From Aradus depressus (taxonomy: Eukaryota > Arthropoda > Insecta > Hemiptera > Aradidae), in assembly GCA_963662175.1 (NCBI GenBank), contig OY759221.1, positions 35,772,045 through 35,836,044 of the forward strand: DNA of 64,000 nt. The letters are read 5' to 3'. Position numbers and translations under genes: made by a program. Shown one piece after another: positions 42,946-53,394 of the stretch. The notes under the pieces are model-generated. The model did no database searches. It saw only the letters and a program-made list of their open reading frames with translations, and was not told where the DNA came from. Each line of letters opens with the position of its first letter. Within the stretch, counting starts at the first letter, position 1.

Positions 42946-43900
42946 ATTATTGGTAGTTTTTATGAACAATTATAAAAATAAAGGAATGTGGCCCTAACAG
43001 GACTTATTACAGTAGAACCTCTATAAGTCGAACATCAAGGAAGACGCCAAAAAATTCGAGTTATAGAGTTTTCGACTTATGGAGGATTTCGACAGGCGGA
43101 TTTTGATTCGACTTGTAGAGGTTAAGATTCATTCTACCTAATTTTTAGTTAGAGAGGTGAAATAAATAGAAATTCAAGTTACAGAGGTACCTAACAAACA
43201 TATTTATATTTATTATAAATCAACATTATTTCAAAACATGCTTAAAATAAAAAATACGTAGTATATGTAGGTATTAAAAAAAGTCAGTAATTTTTTTTCG
43301 CTTTTGATAATTGGTAATCCTATTTATTGTTTACTCCTAAATTGTTTTCTAAGAAACAATGGTGTACATTGTCGGCAAATTCTTAAAGTCGGTAACTTAT
43401 TTTTCTTCGAGCTATAGAGGTAATAAGTTTCAAATAATCGAGTTGTAAAGGTTGTAAACAAACCGAACAAACCGCAATAATAAAATATTCTTGTATCTTG
43501 TAACTCTTCACAACATAAAAAGAAATCTCAGGTCATGTAATGTCAGAAAACTAGATTTTTGTGATATGACGTTGGAAGAGAGCGACAGCAGCGCTGACCC
43601 TCGGCAGAAACCGTCCCTTCCCCCTACTCTATCCCATCCACCTTCCCTCTAAAGAAACTAAGTACCCAATTTTTCTAATTTAAACGTTTTTTCTCCGATA
43701 TTTCGACAAATAAATGTTTCCAGATCATGTCCGTTTACTTCCATGTAATATATGTATACATATACTATTACTTTACTTTTGTTTACTTCCCTATACATAT
43801 AATATATGTATACATAATAATATGTACTAAAAATTTTGTAATCGTGTGAACATCAGAGATCAATTGCATGCGTGTGTTTATATGAGAGCTCAAACGCTTT

Positions 43901-43985
43901 GACCTGACATCGTACAGGCTCATGACCATCGCTTAACATCCCATCCGAAGGACGGAGTGCTTAAGTTTATTTTACCTCGCAGATG
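43901..43985 (-). mobile_element. SINE1 fragment inside the Tc1 element
   Basis: CTGACATCGTACAGGCTCAT to TTTATTTTACCTCGCAGATG, lacking head and tail. It joins the transposase remnant directly. Confidence 0.8.
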
Positions 43986-44198
43986 AATGACATTACTCCA
44001 AAAAATTTCTGAATGATTCTGGAACTCTTTTGCGAAGCTCAATCTTTTTTTATATTTTTTTCACTCACAAACGGTTTTTGGTACTCTCCCATTATATCCT
44101 GCTTCTTTTAGAATTCTTCGAACATTTTGTGGGTGAACTTTCTTTCCCGTTTCTCTGTATACCTCGGCGACGATCTGAGGTGCACTCCTCGAGGGATT
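43986..44198 (-). pseudogene. Tc1 transposase remnant
   Basis: A 71-codon minus-strand frame reads SAPQIVAEVYRETGKKVHPQ, NVRRILKEAGYNGRVPK and KKRLSFAKEFQNHSEIFWSN, the second helix-turn-helix and linker of a Tc1-family transposase, up to just before the first catalytic aspartate region. There is one in-frame TGA at 44061-44063 where the family has a lysine/proline-rich turn. The DDE catalytic part and N-terminus are gone. Dead copy. Confidence 0.85.
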
Positions 44199-44329
44199 GT
44201 TTTAAAGGTTGTAAAGGTTGTAAAATAAAACATTGCTATGTTCGAGATACAGAGGTCCAATTTATTTTTTCGAGTTACAGAGCTTACAGAACACTTTCTC
44301 TCCCCCTCCCCCTTAAAGAGGTTCTACTG

Positions 44330-44520
44330 TATATCAACCACGCTTACAGAACACTTTCTCTCCCCCTCTCCCTTCTCAAAAGTCAATCTCAAAATTACGC
44401 TGTTCAATGAAATAAAAAAGTACTCGTTACTTTCATATAACCGGTAATGACAGTATGAAATGATATTGAGAAGGGGAGGGAGAGTGATCTGTAAGTGTGG
44501 TTCGTATAAGAAAGTCATGT
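44330..44520. repeat. Dispersed 'CTCCC' repeat
   Basis: Inverted ends CTTTCTCTCCCCCTCTCCCT and GGGGAGGGAGAGTGATCTG around TACTTTCATATAACCGGTAA. Its first 27 bp (CGCTTACAGAACACTTTCTC...) are also present inside the right end of the Tc1 element (44283-44309). Confidence 0.65.
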
Positions 44521-44957
44521 AATGCCTACTTCACTTTATATTTGTTTCGGAGATATAAACATTCAAAAAATACCATAAACCCACATCATCTCATGAGATT
44601 CTATAGATGCGGAAACTATCTAGCTAGTATGATTTTATTCGTGGGGCTGTGATGTAAATCCGGATAAGTGGTCTGAGGAGTACACTTGGTAAAGTCGCCA
44701 AAGACCTTTTCTAATCAAGTGTCGACCTTGGCTTTGATCGTCCTCTCTGTCTCTCTAATTGTACCGTTCCCCATCAAAGTCCTTCGCACTCTCATCTTCT
44801 CTCTCATCCTCATAGACTCTCACTGACCAAATTCGATTTTGATCAATCTCTTGTTCTCGGCCTAGTCTGATTTCACTCATTTCTCATTTTGTCTTCTCTT
44901 AGGACTGAGGATTTTGCCATCAGTGTGATAAAAGTCGGCCATAGTAAATCATAACTG
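44521..44957. other. No feature identified
   Basis: Mixed, TC-rich at 44740-44900. Nothing recognised. Confidence 0.3.
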
Positions 44958-45232
44958 CTGAAGTACCCTCAGAGGTAGCGTGTTTGTCTATTGAGCTCAA
45001 GATCGCGGGTTCGAAAGCCGAAGCTCTCAGATTTTTTTCAATTTAAGATGAAAAAACCATGAGCACAATGTCCACCGGATGCCAGGTACTCGTTATAGAC
45101 TGCTATCCTAGGTAAATGAAAATTTAGGATAGGCAACATCTACGACCAGAGCGACGAAAGAGCGCTTTGGTAGTACGCGAAATAACCTCGTAGTTAAATC
45201 CCAGGCATGAGTCACAAAAACTAACCCTGTTA
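44958..45232 (+). mobile_element. SINE1 subfamily B copy
   Basis: Diverged head CAGAGGTAGCGTGTTTGTCT, ATTGAGCTCAAGATCGCGGG and B box GGTTCGAAAGCC. The body is shortened but ends with the SINE1 phrase CGTAGTTAAATCCCAGGCAT. The phrase TATTGAGCTCAAGAT is shared with 51658-52143. Confidence 0.8.
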
Positions 45233-45299
45233 AAAAAAGACTGTGATGTAAAAAATTTACACACATTAAGATTATTAATATATATATTAAAAATCAATT

Positions 45300-45745
45300 A
45301 TTATTATTTGTATAAAAACAGCTGTTAGCAGTGAAGTGACTTAAATAGTGAATAAATATACAAAGATGGACTACTTGCATTTTGTTTAAAAACGAAATGT
45401 GAACAACTAATGAATGGAGACAAAAGACGACGATCAGCTGTTTTAAATAGTGTGAAACAGTCTATGGAGAGATGTGAAGGTGGCCAGTCTGGACGTATTC
45501 CGTTCTCCCAGTTGTGACTCAGATGGTGGACAGGAATAACTTGTCTGTCCCCATTCATGATATTTTAAATTGTTAAAGTGCTTAAATTGTATTATTTATT
45601 GATTTTTATTATAAAATTATTTAGTTTTCATTCAAAAAAATTTTAATGTTTTATCAGACTGCCTGATGATGAGGGAAACCTCGAAAGCCGGCTAGCTACT
45701 ACTAATAAAAATCTGTGAGAGGTCAGACTACATTTTATTTGTTAT
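45300..45745 (+). mobile_element. GGACAGGAATAAC element with hammerhead-like motif
   Basis: Best copy of the family: GGTGGACAGGAATAACTTG, TGTCCCCATTCATGATATTT, an AT-rich middle, then at 45663 CTGATGA, T, GAGG-GAAA-CCTC, GAAAGCCGGCTAGC, and an end CTGTGAGAGGTCAGACTAC, ATTTTATTTGTTATA. Copies or parts occur at 7435, 21808-22735 and 53395-53600. Confidence 0.7.
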
Positions 45746-45995
45746 ATATGTTTATATAAGAAATAGCTTTAAAAATGAAATAAGGACAATATACTTTATG
45801 GTCAACTAATATGTGCTGGCATCTAGCGGGAGTTGATCGAACTGAGGTCCTGACGATAGGTGTCAAACGGGTGGGATGGTTCCTGATCCTATCAACGTTG
45901 GTTTTACTATTGAGAGTACACATCCTTCAGATAGACAACGTATTGAAATCGTCAACAATTTCGATTTCAATTTTATGACATATTTTGACATAATT
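45746..45995. other. No feature identified
   Basis: Unassigned AT-rich sequence. Confidence 0.3.
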
Positions 45996-46009
45996 TAATC
46001 GTAAACAAA

Positions 46010-46354
46010 GGGGCGCCGGTAGCTCAGTGGTATGCGTGCTTGACTTCTGAGCTCAAGGTCGTGGGTTCGTAGCCCGGCCGAGGCCCTTAGTTTATTTTAT
46101 CTGGGAGGTAAAATAAACTTAAGCACGCCGTCCTTCGGATGGGACGTTAAGCGATGGTCCCGAGCCTGTACGATGTCAGGTACTCGTTAAAGACCCCTAC
46201 CCTAGATTAATAAAAATTTAGGGTAGGCAAAATTTAGGACTCCCACAGTAGAGTCGGGCTCATGTCCACCAGAGTGACGAAAGAGCGCTCTGGTAGTAGG
46301 TGATATGACCTCGTAGTTAAAGCCCGGGCATGAGTCATAAAACCTAACCTAACC
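46010..46354 (+). mobile_element. SINE1 reference copy, full length
   Basis: 345 bp between perfect 14-bp duplications TAATCGTAAACAAA (45996-46009 and 46355-46368). Head GGGGCGCCGGTAGCTCAGTG (A box GGTAGCTCAGTGG), a B box slightly changed to GGTTCGTAGCC, body with CCGTCCTTCGGATGGGACGT and GGCAAAATTTAGGACTCCC, and tail AACCTAACCTAACC. Transcription would be by RNA polymerase III. The tRNA donor and partner LINE are unknown. Confidence 0.96.
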
Positions 46355-46368
46355 TAATCGTAAACAAA

Positions 46369-46639
46369 TAAATACTATAGAAAACAATATTCAGTTGAAA
46401 GTTCACAATTGGGTTTTCAAGTATCCCAGGGCAGAAAATTCTTCTTAGAAGACCAAACGGGATTGGGTGTATGTGATTAGAGTTTTGTTCGCTGGCGGCC
46501 GGGAATCATTTCTTCGAAATTGGTTTGATCTATTCAACCCATTTCATATCTAAGAAGTGTGTTTAATTCAAATTTATTTCTCTTCTTATATCATATATGT
46601 CTAAAACCTTAGATTTTACAAAAATTTAGCCAATCCCAT
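46369..46639. other. No feature identified
   Basis: Looks single-copy, with a short GC-richer patch at 46490. No credible frame. Confidence 0.3.
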
Positions 46640-47490
46640 TTGATTTCTCTTGACGACGTCTATTAATTTTCAGCAGAATCAGGGGAGACGCAAAATTGAG
46701 TTTGAGGATTCGGGAACCACAAAGTTAATTGAAAGTGTAATTGTTTAATTCGTCATTGACGGTGACTCACCTACGATTTTTATTATTGTAATCTGTTTGT
46801 GTGCATTTGTGTCCGTGAACACGATAACTCCCAATAGAATGAGTTTATCAACATGAAATTTTATATAGACGACCTAACGATTTTAAGCGAAATCGGCCAG
46901 AGGGAAGGGAGATTTGGTAAGGTTAGTCACAATAATCCTAAAAACTGAATGTATCGACATCAAATTTGATATTTAAATTGGACCCATATGGATGGCATCT
47001 ATTAATTTTCCGTGAAGTCGATTAAAGGGAAGGAGGGTCTAAAGAGAAAGGACTCGACTCATGTACCCTAATAACTTTTTTTTTCTTGATGTGACGGGGA
47101 ACGGGGCCTACTAACTGTTTATTTTATATAAAAGAACCTTTGTTTTCTGAAACTTGAAACTCTGCGACAATCAGCGGTTGCCTCTATTCACCTTAATTTC
47201 CTTTGCGTCGCACATTGGCGCGCCGAAAGAGCTCGAGATAAAGTTGGGGCGCTGCCTGGCTGGCCACTGGCGTGTCTAGCTGGCGACGACCCAGTAGCCG
47301 ACAAATCAGCTGAACACTGGATAGCCGGTCTCCGTCAACAGTTGTCGTAGGTCGAGTCCCAGATATACCCTAATAACTGCCGATGTAATAAATGTATCAA
47401 CACAAAAATCGTTTTAGCCCAAACTGTCTATGGCTTTGGAGGGAGTAAAAACGTAATTGATTAATTCTTGCTGGACAAGTACAGAGATTG
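46640..47490 (-). repeat. ACTTCCCC repeats, minus, two copies in tandem
   Basis: The first copy ends about 46790 with GGTGACTCACCTACGATTTT. The second runs 46800-47490 and is split by the retroposon at 47077-47365. Confidence 0.7.
47077..47365 (-). mobile_element. Unrecognised retroposon with poly(A) and 13-bp duplication
   Basis: TACCCTAATAACT at 47064-47076 and 47366-47378 marks a clean insertion. The minus strand ends in A-rich sequence (T-run 47076-47084). A 55-codon GC-rich frame (47360-47193) reads DGDRLSSVQLICRLLGRRQL, DTPVASQAAPQLYLELFRR, ANVRRKGN and then TAA, followed by a 3' UTR. It is either the 3' end of a LINE or a processed copy of a host mRNA. I do not recognise the protein. 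Confidence 0.75.
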
Positions 47491-47530
47491 TAATTCAATG
47501 ATCTCCTTTTTTTTTCAGCATTATTCCATG

Positions 47531-47843
47531 TTAGTAGAGGAGAAAAAGAGAAACTGAGTATCGTTTTTGAGTGTAGGGGCAACTCAATCCCTATGACGTC
47601 ATCATACGCCCCAGATTTACACCTATATGGAGATGTATGACTAATTCAAAGGAGAGATGAAGAAAATCTGGAGAGTAGGATGACCTTATTACGTTATTCT
47701 ATTGAGATTGAGTTGCCCCCACAGTCAAAACGGAAACTAACCCAGTTGCGTTACCGAGATTGAGTTGCCCCTACAGTCAAATCGGATACTAACCCAGTTA
47801 CCCTTCAGCCATTGCGCCAAAACCAGCTTTTCTCCTCTACTAT
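47531..47843. mobile_element. MITE with CATG duplication
   Basis: Inverted ends TTAGTAGAGGAGAAAAAG and CTTTTCTCCTCTACTAT, and inner inverted GTAGGGGCAACTCAATC / GATTGAGTTGCCCCTAC. CATG flanks both sides (47527-47530 and 47844-47847). The right half contains a duplicated block of about 52 bp (GAGATTGAGTTGCCCC...). Confidence 0.8.
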
Positions 47844-47847
47844 CATG

Positions 47848-48604
47848 TTCTTATGATATTGTAATGAGTTGAATACTCTTCAAACTGAGAGATAGTTCGC
47901 TTCACTCAAAGAGCTATCGAAGTCATGAGTTCCAGATGAACATGTCTCAAAAAGAAGAACGTATATTAAGATGAACGCAACAAAAGGAACAGGGGATGAA
48001 GCAGAAGAGTTAAATGGGAAGAAAGACCTGGATAAGAAGGGGATAAGGGAGAGATGACTGTAAACATCACTTGAGTACTGTTTAGTCATCTTGGGTTTGG
48101 CCACCCGAAGCTCTCTCTCTCTCTCTTCCTCTCTTCTTCCCCCCTCAGCTAATATTTCATCCGAGTAACTTATTCCCCCAAAGTTCTCCTTCTTTCTTCT
48201 ACTACTCTCGTCTGGGAAGGGTAATTTGAACCAAATCACGAGGAATAAAGAAAGCCCTCAATCAGAAAAAAAATTGCCGCTCTTTTATCTAATGACCTTA
48301 CCCATTCCAGTCCAGAAAGTTGTTGCCCAACTTCCAAAACTCGATTTTCTCGGCTCATTAGGGATATCATCTTGAAATTTCAGGATCATTATTTCCTGCA
48401 GTGTATAAACTTACACTTTTTTTTTTTTCTCGATTCTATAATTTCTTTTTACTTCATTTTTTTGTCATCTGAATTAGCAATGGCGTGGCCAGGACGGTAG
48501 AGTAGCATGAAATTTTGTATCGATAAATTCTTTAAATTGAGTGTTCAAAGAGAGACAACATTTTTTTTTTCTATTACATATCTTTAATTGAGGGTAACTC
48601 AGAC
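47848..48604. other. No gene identified
   Basis: 47880-48240 carries a 119-codon minus-strand frame, part of which is a CTCTCTCT microsatellite translated as RERERE. I do not accept it. 48480-48560 is an ACTTCCCC scrap. Confidence 0.3.
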
Positions 48605-48680
48605 TACTTAAGATATCGTTCGGAGCCTGTACGGTATCAGATACTTGTTAAAAATCCCCTACCTAAATTTTTACATTGCA
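48605..48680 (+). mobile_element. Diverged SINE1 fragment
   Basis: CGGAGCCTGTACGGTATCAG, ATACTTGTTAAAAATCCCCT corresponds to the body CGAGCCTGTACGATGTCAGG, TACTCGTTAAAGACCCCT. Confidence 0.65.
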
Positions 48681-48765
48681 ATGTAAGACTCCATCCAGTG
48701 TAACATGCCTTCATAGTAAGTCAGTTTAATTTTTACCCTTTATTATGTTCCACCTATTTGTCTAT

Positions 48766-49960
48766 TTCCATGATTATTAATGTTTTAGTAATGTATTCAT
48801 ATTTAATTTTAATTTGTATTAGTGTACGTTCATGTTTATGGTTAACAATGTATCTATATTTAATTTTAATGTTTAGTAATGTATTCATAGTAAGTCAAGT
48901 TCAATTTTTTAACTTGTTACAATGTCTATTTTAACGTTCAGTAATGTTTATCAACACACTAATTTTGTTTAATTGTGATTCTAATCTTGATTCCCCCCCC
49001 CATGTTTGTAGGCCCTGATGATGATATAAAATATATCGAAACGTTGGCGTTTGAATAGTGTTGCCTGTTCTCTTCCATCTTTGACTGACCCTCAGCATTC
49101 CTACAATTAGAATCTACAGTCGCTAATCAACATCTATAAAAATATATGTTTACAAAACAATAACTGTATTTTTTACAGAAATTTCAATAAGCAATGGCTA
49201 CTCGTAAAGGATATGTTAACAATATAATCGTGTAACTGACATACTATGAATACGATACTTAACATTAAAATTAAATATAGATATATTGTTAACCATAAAC
49301 ATGAACATACACTAATACAAATTAAAATTAAATATGAATACATTACTAAACATAATTAAATATGAATACATTACTAAACATAATTAAATATGAATACATT
49401 ACTAAACATAATTATATGTGAATACATTACTAAACATAATTAAATATGAATACATTACTAAACATAATTAAATATGAATACATTACTAAACATAATTAAA
49501 TATGAATACATTACTAAACATAATTAAATATGAATACATTACTAAACATAATTAAATATGAATACATTACTAAACATAATTAAATATGAATACATTACTA
49601 AACATAATTAAATATGAATACATTACTAAACATAATTAAATATGAATACATTACTAAACATAATTAAATATGAATACATTACTAAACAACTATATTTAAT
49701 TTTAATGTCTAGTATCGTATTCATAGTAAGTCAGTTACACAATTTTTAACTTGTTATAATGTTTATCAACACACTTTTGTTTAATTGTGATTCTAATCTT
49801 GATTTCCCCCCATGTTTGTAGGCCCTGATAATGATATAAAATATATCGAAACGTTGGCGTTTGAATATTGTTGCCTGTTTTATTCCATCTTTGACTGACC
49901 CTCAATATTCCTACAATTAGAATCTACAGTCGCTAATCAACATCTACATTATTATAATGT
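48766..49960. mobile_element. Palindromic element with duplicated hammerhead-like segment
   Basis: The segment from AATTGTGATTCTAATCTTGA through CCCTGATGATG, ATATCGAAACGTTGGCGTTT to GTCGCTAATCAACATCT occurs twice in direct orientation (about 48970-49130 and 49780-49950). Between them, arms at 49230-49285 and 49687-49742 (GTGTAACTGACATACTATGA / TCATAGTAAGTCAGTTACAC) are inverted around the 28-bp array. Confidence 0.8.
49320..49688. repeat. 28-bp tandem array, 13 units
   Basis: Unit TAATTAAATATGAATACATT, ACTAAACA. Nearly invariant (one unit has ATATGTG). The unit itself is also present once, inverted, in the flanking element (TTTAGTAATGTATTCATA), so it was amplified in place. Confidence 0.95.
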
Positions 49961-49994
49961 GTGTATTTTTTTACATCACAATACACATATGTAA

Positions 49995-50220
49995 TGGGTT
50001 CGGTGATCACCGGCTATGTGCTTCCCCAACACGAATTAGTCCATTACTTTTTGCTCTCTCTCCAAATTCAATCGACTGTTTAGGCTAAAACTTAATATTT
50101 GACTTGCATAATGGCTACTGAAACCTCATAGTAAATTTTGTGTCGATACATTCATTACGAGGGCAGTTATTAGGCTATTTTAGTCGAGCATCCCTTCTTT
50201 GTTTCCCCTCACCCCATATA
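49995..50220 (+). repeat. ACTTCCCC repeat, truncated
   Basis: Flank TTCGGTGATCACCGGCTATG (a perfect CGGTGATCACCG palindrome), start TGCTTCCCCAACACGAATTA, one module. Confidence 0.7.
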
Positions 50221-50859
50221 GCAGGGGAGGTACAACCAGAATTAAATACTGGACCAATAATAAAACCTAAAAAATAAAATGCACGCTAAAGTTAATTAAC
50301 TTCAAAAACAACAATTGTTTTCATTTTCAGGGTTTCATATTTTAAAGGTTTAGAATTTATTTCATTGCAAAAAGAAAAATTACCAAAGGAAAAAAGAAAC
50401 CTTCTGCAAACCTGAATTGAATGAAATTTGATCGTTGAAACAATTTAAATTGAAAATTCACAATAAAAGGAAAGACATGCAATAAAGGAAATTGAATAAT
50501 AAAGGGAGCTATAATAAATAGAGTATAGAGGGGGGGGGGGACATGGACTAATTTGAAGGCTCTTATGCAGTGGGCCCACTTGGAACACGGGCTTTAAATT
50601 CACACCAGAGTTAATTGGAAACGTTGCTTTCAGAGTTCTGTTTCAAGCAGCCCTTTTGACTTGGTCACAGCCAAGTCTGTCTGTCTGTCAGTCCAAATTA
50701 CCTTTTTTTTTCAATTAATTTGTGAACATTGTCACACTCGTTTTTGAACCTCTTCAAACGTGTCAAGTGTTCTATAGATGATCCTTTGACACCTTCTCAC
50801 TTTGTGATTTTTTTTTTTTTGTTGAGGAAATGAAACATATTTACTTTTTAGATCTATGA
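50221..50859. other. No feature identified
   Basis: A-rich, with a G run of about 10 at 50530. Nothing recognised. Confidence 0.3.
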
Positions 50860-51545
50860 AGCATAGAGAAAATTGTGTAATCAGTTGGAAATTCGATGTT
50901 GAGTTTTTACTGGAATTTAATGTCGACACTCAAAAATCCCAATTAATGCCGTTGTAAATCTATCTATCGTGGCGCTACAACCCGGTGACGGGTCCTGGCC
51001 GCCAATTGTCTCGATCCTGTGCTGCTGCCATCCAGTTCCTGATGCGGAATATGTTTCGGGCATCTTCTGCCACACCATCTGCCCATCTCAGCTTAGGTCT
51101 CCCTCGCCGTCTTACTCCATGAATGGGCTCCATTAGCAGCTTCTTCGGCATTTCCTCAGCTTCCATCCTGGCGACATGTCCCGCTCATCTTAACCGCCCT
51201 ATATTTATGACTTTCAGGACATCTGGTTCTCTATATAGCTCGTAGAGCTCCTGGTTGTTGCGTCTGCGCCATGCATGGTCTACTTGCACTCCTCCAAATA
51301 TTCTACGCAGAACCTTCCTTTCGAACACCAATAGGTTCTGTTCTCTCATTTTCGAAGTTGTCCAGGTTTCTGAGCCATACAGAAGAACTGGGCGGATAAG
51401 CGTCTTATATAGAACGAATTTAGTCTGCTTGGATATGCGGTTGCTTCTGAAGTGCGTGCTGAGGCCATAGTAGCACTTGTTAGCCGCAAATATAATTCCG
51501 TTGTAAAGACATGAAATTTGGTGTGTGTGTAAATCATTAGCTATT
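50860..51545 (-). repeat. ACTTCCCC repeat, minus, split by LINE
   Basis: GTGTAATCAGTTGGAAATTC and CAATTAATGCCGTTGTAA on the left, CCGTTGTAAAGACATGAAAT on the right of the LINE. Confidence 0.7.
50959..51497 (-). mobile_element. 5'-truncated LINE with target duplication
   Basis: CCGTTGTAAA at 50949-50958 and 51498-51507 flanks 539 bp encoding, on the minus strand, the late reverse transcriptase region of a non-LTR element: LYKTLIRPVLLYGSETWTTS, FERKVLRRIFGGVQVDHAWR, and RRRGRPKLRWADGVAEDARN. A single TGA at 51185-51187 replaces the tryptophan of the conserved RLRWAGH motif; otherwise the frame is intact. 3' end GTAGCGCCACGATAGATAG. Confidence 0.93.
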
Positions 51546-51612
51546 TTACCTCTCAGATAAGATAAACAAAGGCTCTCGGCCGGGTTTTGAACCCGCAATC
51601 TTGACCTCAGCA
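51546..51612 (-). mobile_element. SINE1-like head fragment
   Basis: CTCTCGGCCGGGTTTTGAAC, CCGCAATCTTGACCTCAGC contains the B box in reverse. Body and tail absent. Confidence 0.6.
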
Positions 51613-51657
51613 GGATAGTACACTACTTCTAAGTTAACGGCTTATATAATAAGAAAG

Positions 51658-52143
51658 AGGGCGCCCATAGCTTAGAGGCAGCGTGCTAGCCTATTGAGCT
51701 CAAGATGGCGGGTTCGAAACCCGGACGAGACACTTAGTTTTTTTTTTACATGGGAGGTGAAAAACCCTTGAACACGCTGTGATGCTGTGAAATTAGGAGA
51801 GAATTTTTTGGGTCAGCAAAGAGTTGCTACACTTAAGAGACAATAGGAATGTTGACTTTGGAACCAAAACAAGAAGAACGCTGACCCAATTTTCACCATT
51901 TTGAAGAAGGGGAGAGAATTGGAGGCCATTAAAAGATCTGGTAACACTGGCACCATGTTCAGTCCTGCATCTCAAGATGCTCTGCCATGCTGCTCCTCCA
52001 CCACAATGCCGTCCTTCGGATGTGACGTTTAGCAATAGTCCCGAGCCTGCACAATGAGTCAGGCTCATGTCCGCTGTGGTGGACGAAAGAGCATTCTGGT
52101 AGAAGGCGATTATTAAACCCTGGCTTGAGTCACGATAACTAAC
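51658..52143 (+). mobile_element. SINE1 subfamily B copy with internal insertion
   Basis: Head GGGCGCCCATAGCTTAGAGG, B box GGTTCGAAACCC, then at about 51780-52005 an unrelated 225-bp insert bearing short inverted GGGTCAGC / GCTGACCC, then the SINE1 body resumes at CCGTCCTTCGGATGTGACGT. Confidence 0.8.
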
Positions 52144-52799
52144 TATCATAAGAAAATAAAAATAAAATATAACTCATCACTAGGCGCAGTCTATATAAGT
52201 TCCATGTCACATATCTTGATCTATTTAAAAATCTTCTATTACAAAAACTGTTTCTTATAAAAAATTTTTAAATTATTTTTTGGTAGCCGTAAGGTAGAAA
52301 GTGATAAATATTAAAACTAAAACTCCTCATAGAGTAATGTCAAACACTAAACCATACATTTTTTTTTTTTAGTATTTAAATAGTAAGGCCTCAACAGAGC
52401 TTAACAAGACAAATTCGATCTACTTACTCTACATAACTCTCATTACACAATTTAAATCCTCCAAAGCAGACATACTAAATACTGCTCACTTGATATAAAT
52501 CTTGCTGTTGGTGTGTCTGTGTAAGAATTGGTATTTATAATTGTCCGGATTATCAAGTTTGACATGTTAAGACGAGCACTCCCGCTTTTGGAGTTCTGAA
52601 CCTATAAATTTTGTGCTGGGTATGAACCCACCCCCTCCTACCCTTACCCTCCACAATATGACAAATGGTTCTGAAATATATTACCCTCATATTTCTCACT
52701 TTGATAATTATTCTGTGTCATTATCAGTTTGTCCATAGACTCCATATCCGTTTTTCTCATCTCTCTTTTAGCTATTAGTGTACTTAGTTACTTGTAATT
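52144..52799. other. No feature identified
   Basis: AT-rich, unassigned. Confidence 0.3.
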
Positions 52800-53394
52800 G
52801 TTACTGTTACTTCCACAACTGTACGAAGGAAATTATGTAATCGGTTAAAAATTTGATATGAATTTTCATGTTATCCTACCTCTAGATTCCAATTATGAAA
52901 AAATTAAAAAATATGTATGTGTGTATGTGAACGCGATAACTCCCAATAGAAAGACTGTAATATAACGAAATTTCATATGTGAATCCAGAACTCTCTAAAA
53001 ACGACACCTATTGTTTTTCAGCCAAATCAACCAGGATGGGGCCTTAGGGAGAAGGCTTAAAATAAAAACTCTAATAACTGCCGATAGAATGAATGTATCC
53101 ACACAAAATTTCATATGAGAATTCAAAACCCCATAAGGACGATACATTAATTTCCAGTGGAATCGACAGAAGGGAAGGGGGTCAGAAGGGCACAACTTAA
53201 AAACCCCAATAACTGCCGATGTAATGAATGTATCGACATGAAATTCCATATTTAAAGTCCAAACCCAATGAGGACATACCTGTCCCATTTTCAACGATAT
53301 CGGTTGAAGAGAAGGGGTGGTCTAAAGGTAAGGGTTCAATTCAAAAACCCCAATAACAGCTGATGTAATCAATTTGTCGACACAACATTTATAT
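52800..53394 (-). repeat. ACTTCCCC repeat, minus orientation
   Basis: CTTCCACAACTGTACGAAGG start, three modules with AATAACTGCCGATGTAATG, cut at 53395 by another element. 53601-53715 is a plus-orientation end (ATAACTTCCCCTATATTTTG). Confidence 0.75.

Larger units (their letters stand above)
43010..44329. mobile_element. Degraded Tc1/mariner element with TIRs
   Basis: CAGTAGAACCTCTATAAG at 43010 and GTTCTACTG ending at 44329 are inverted, each flanked by TA, the Tc1/mariner target. Length 1.32 kb is normal for an autonomous element. A Tc1 transposase remnant lies on the minus strand at 43986-44198 and a SINE1 fragment at 43901-43985. Near both ends a motif close to TTCGAGTTATAGAGG recurs (about eight times), like transposase-binding subterminal repeats. 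The rest is AT-rich and unrecognisable. Confidence 0.85.

Noticed and set aside
46010..46090. tRNA gene from A and B boxes
   Set aside because: The same boxes occur in over a dozen dispersed copies with a common non-tRNA body and target duplications, so these are SINE heads and not tRNA genes.
47880..48239. 119-codon minus-strand frame
   Set aside because: It runs through a CTCTCT microsatellite and lacks any recognisable feature or splice context.
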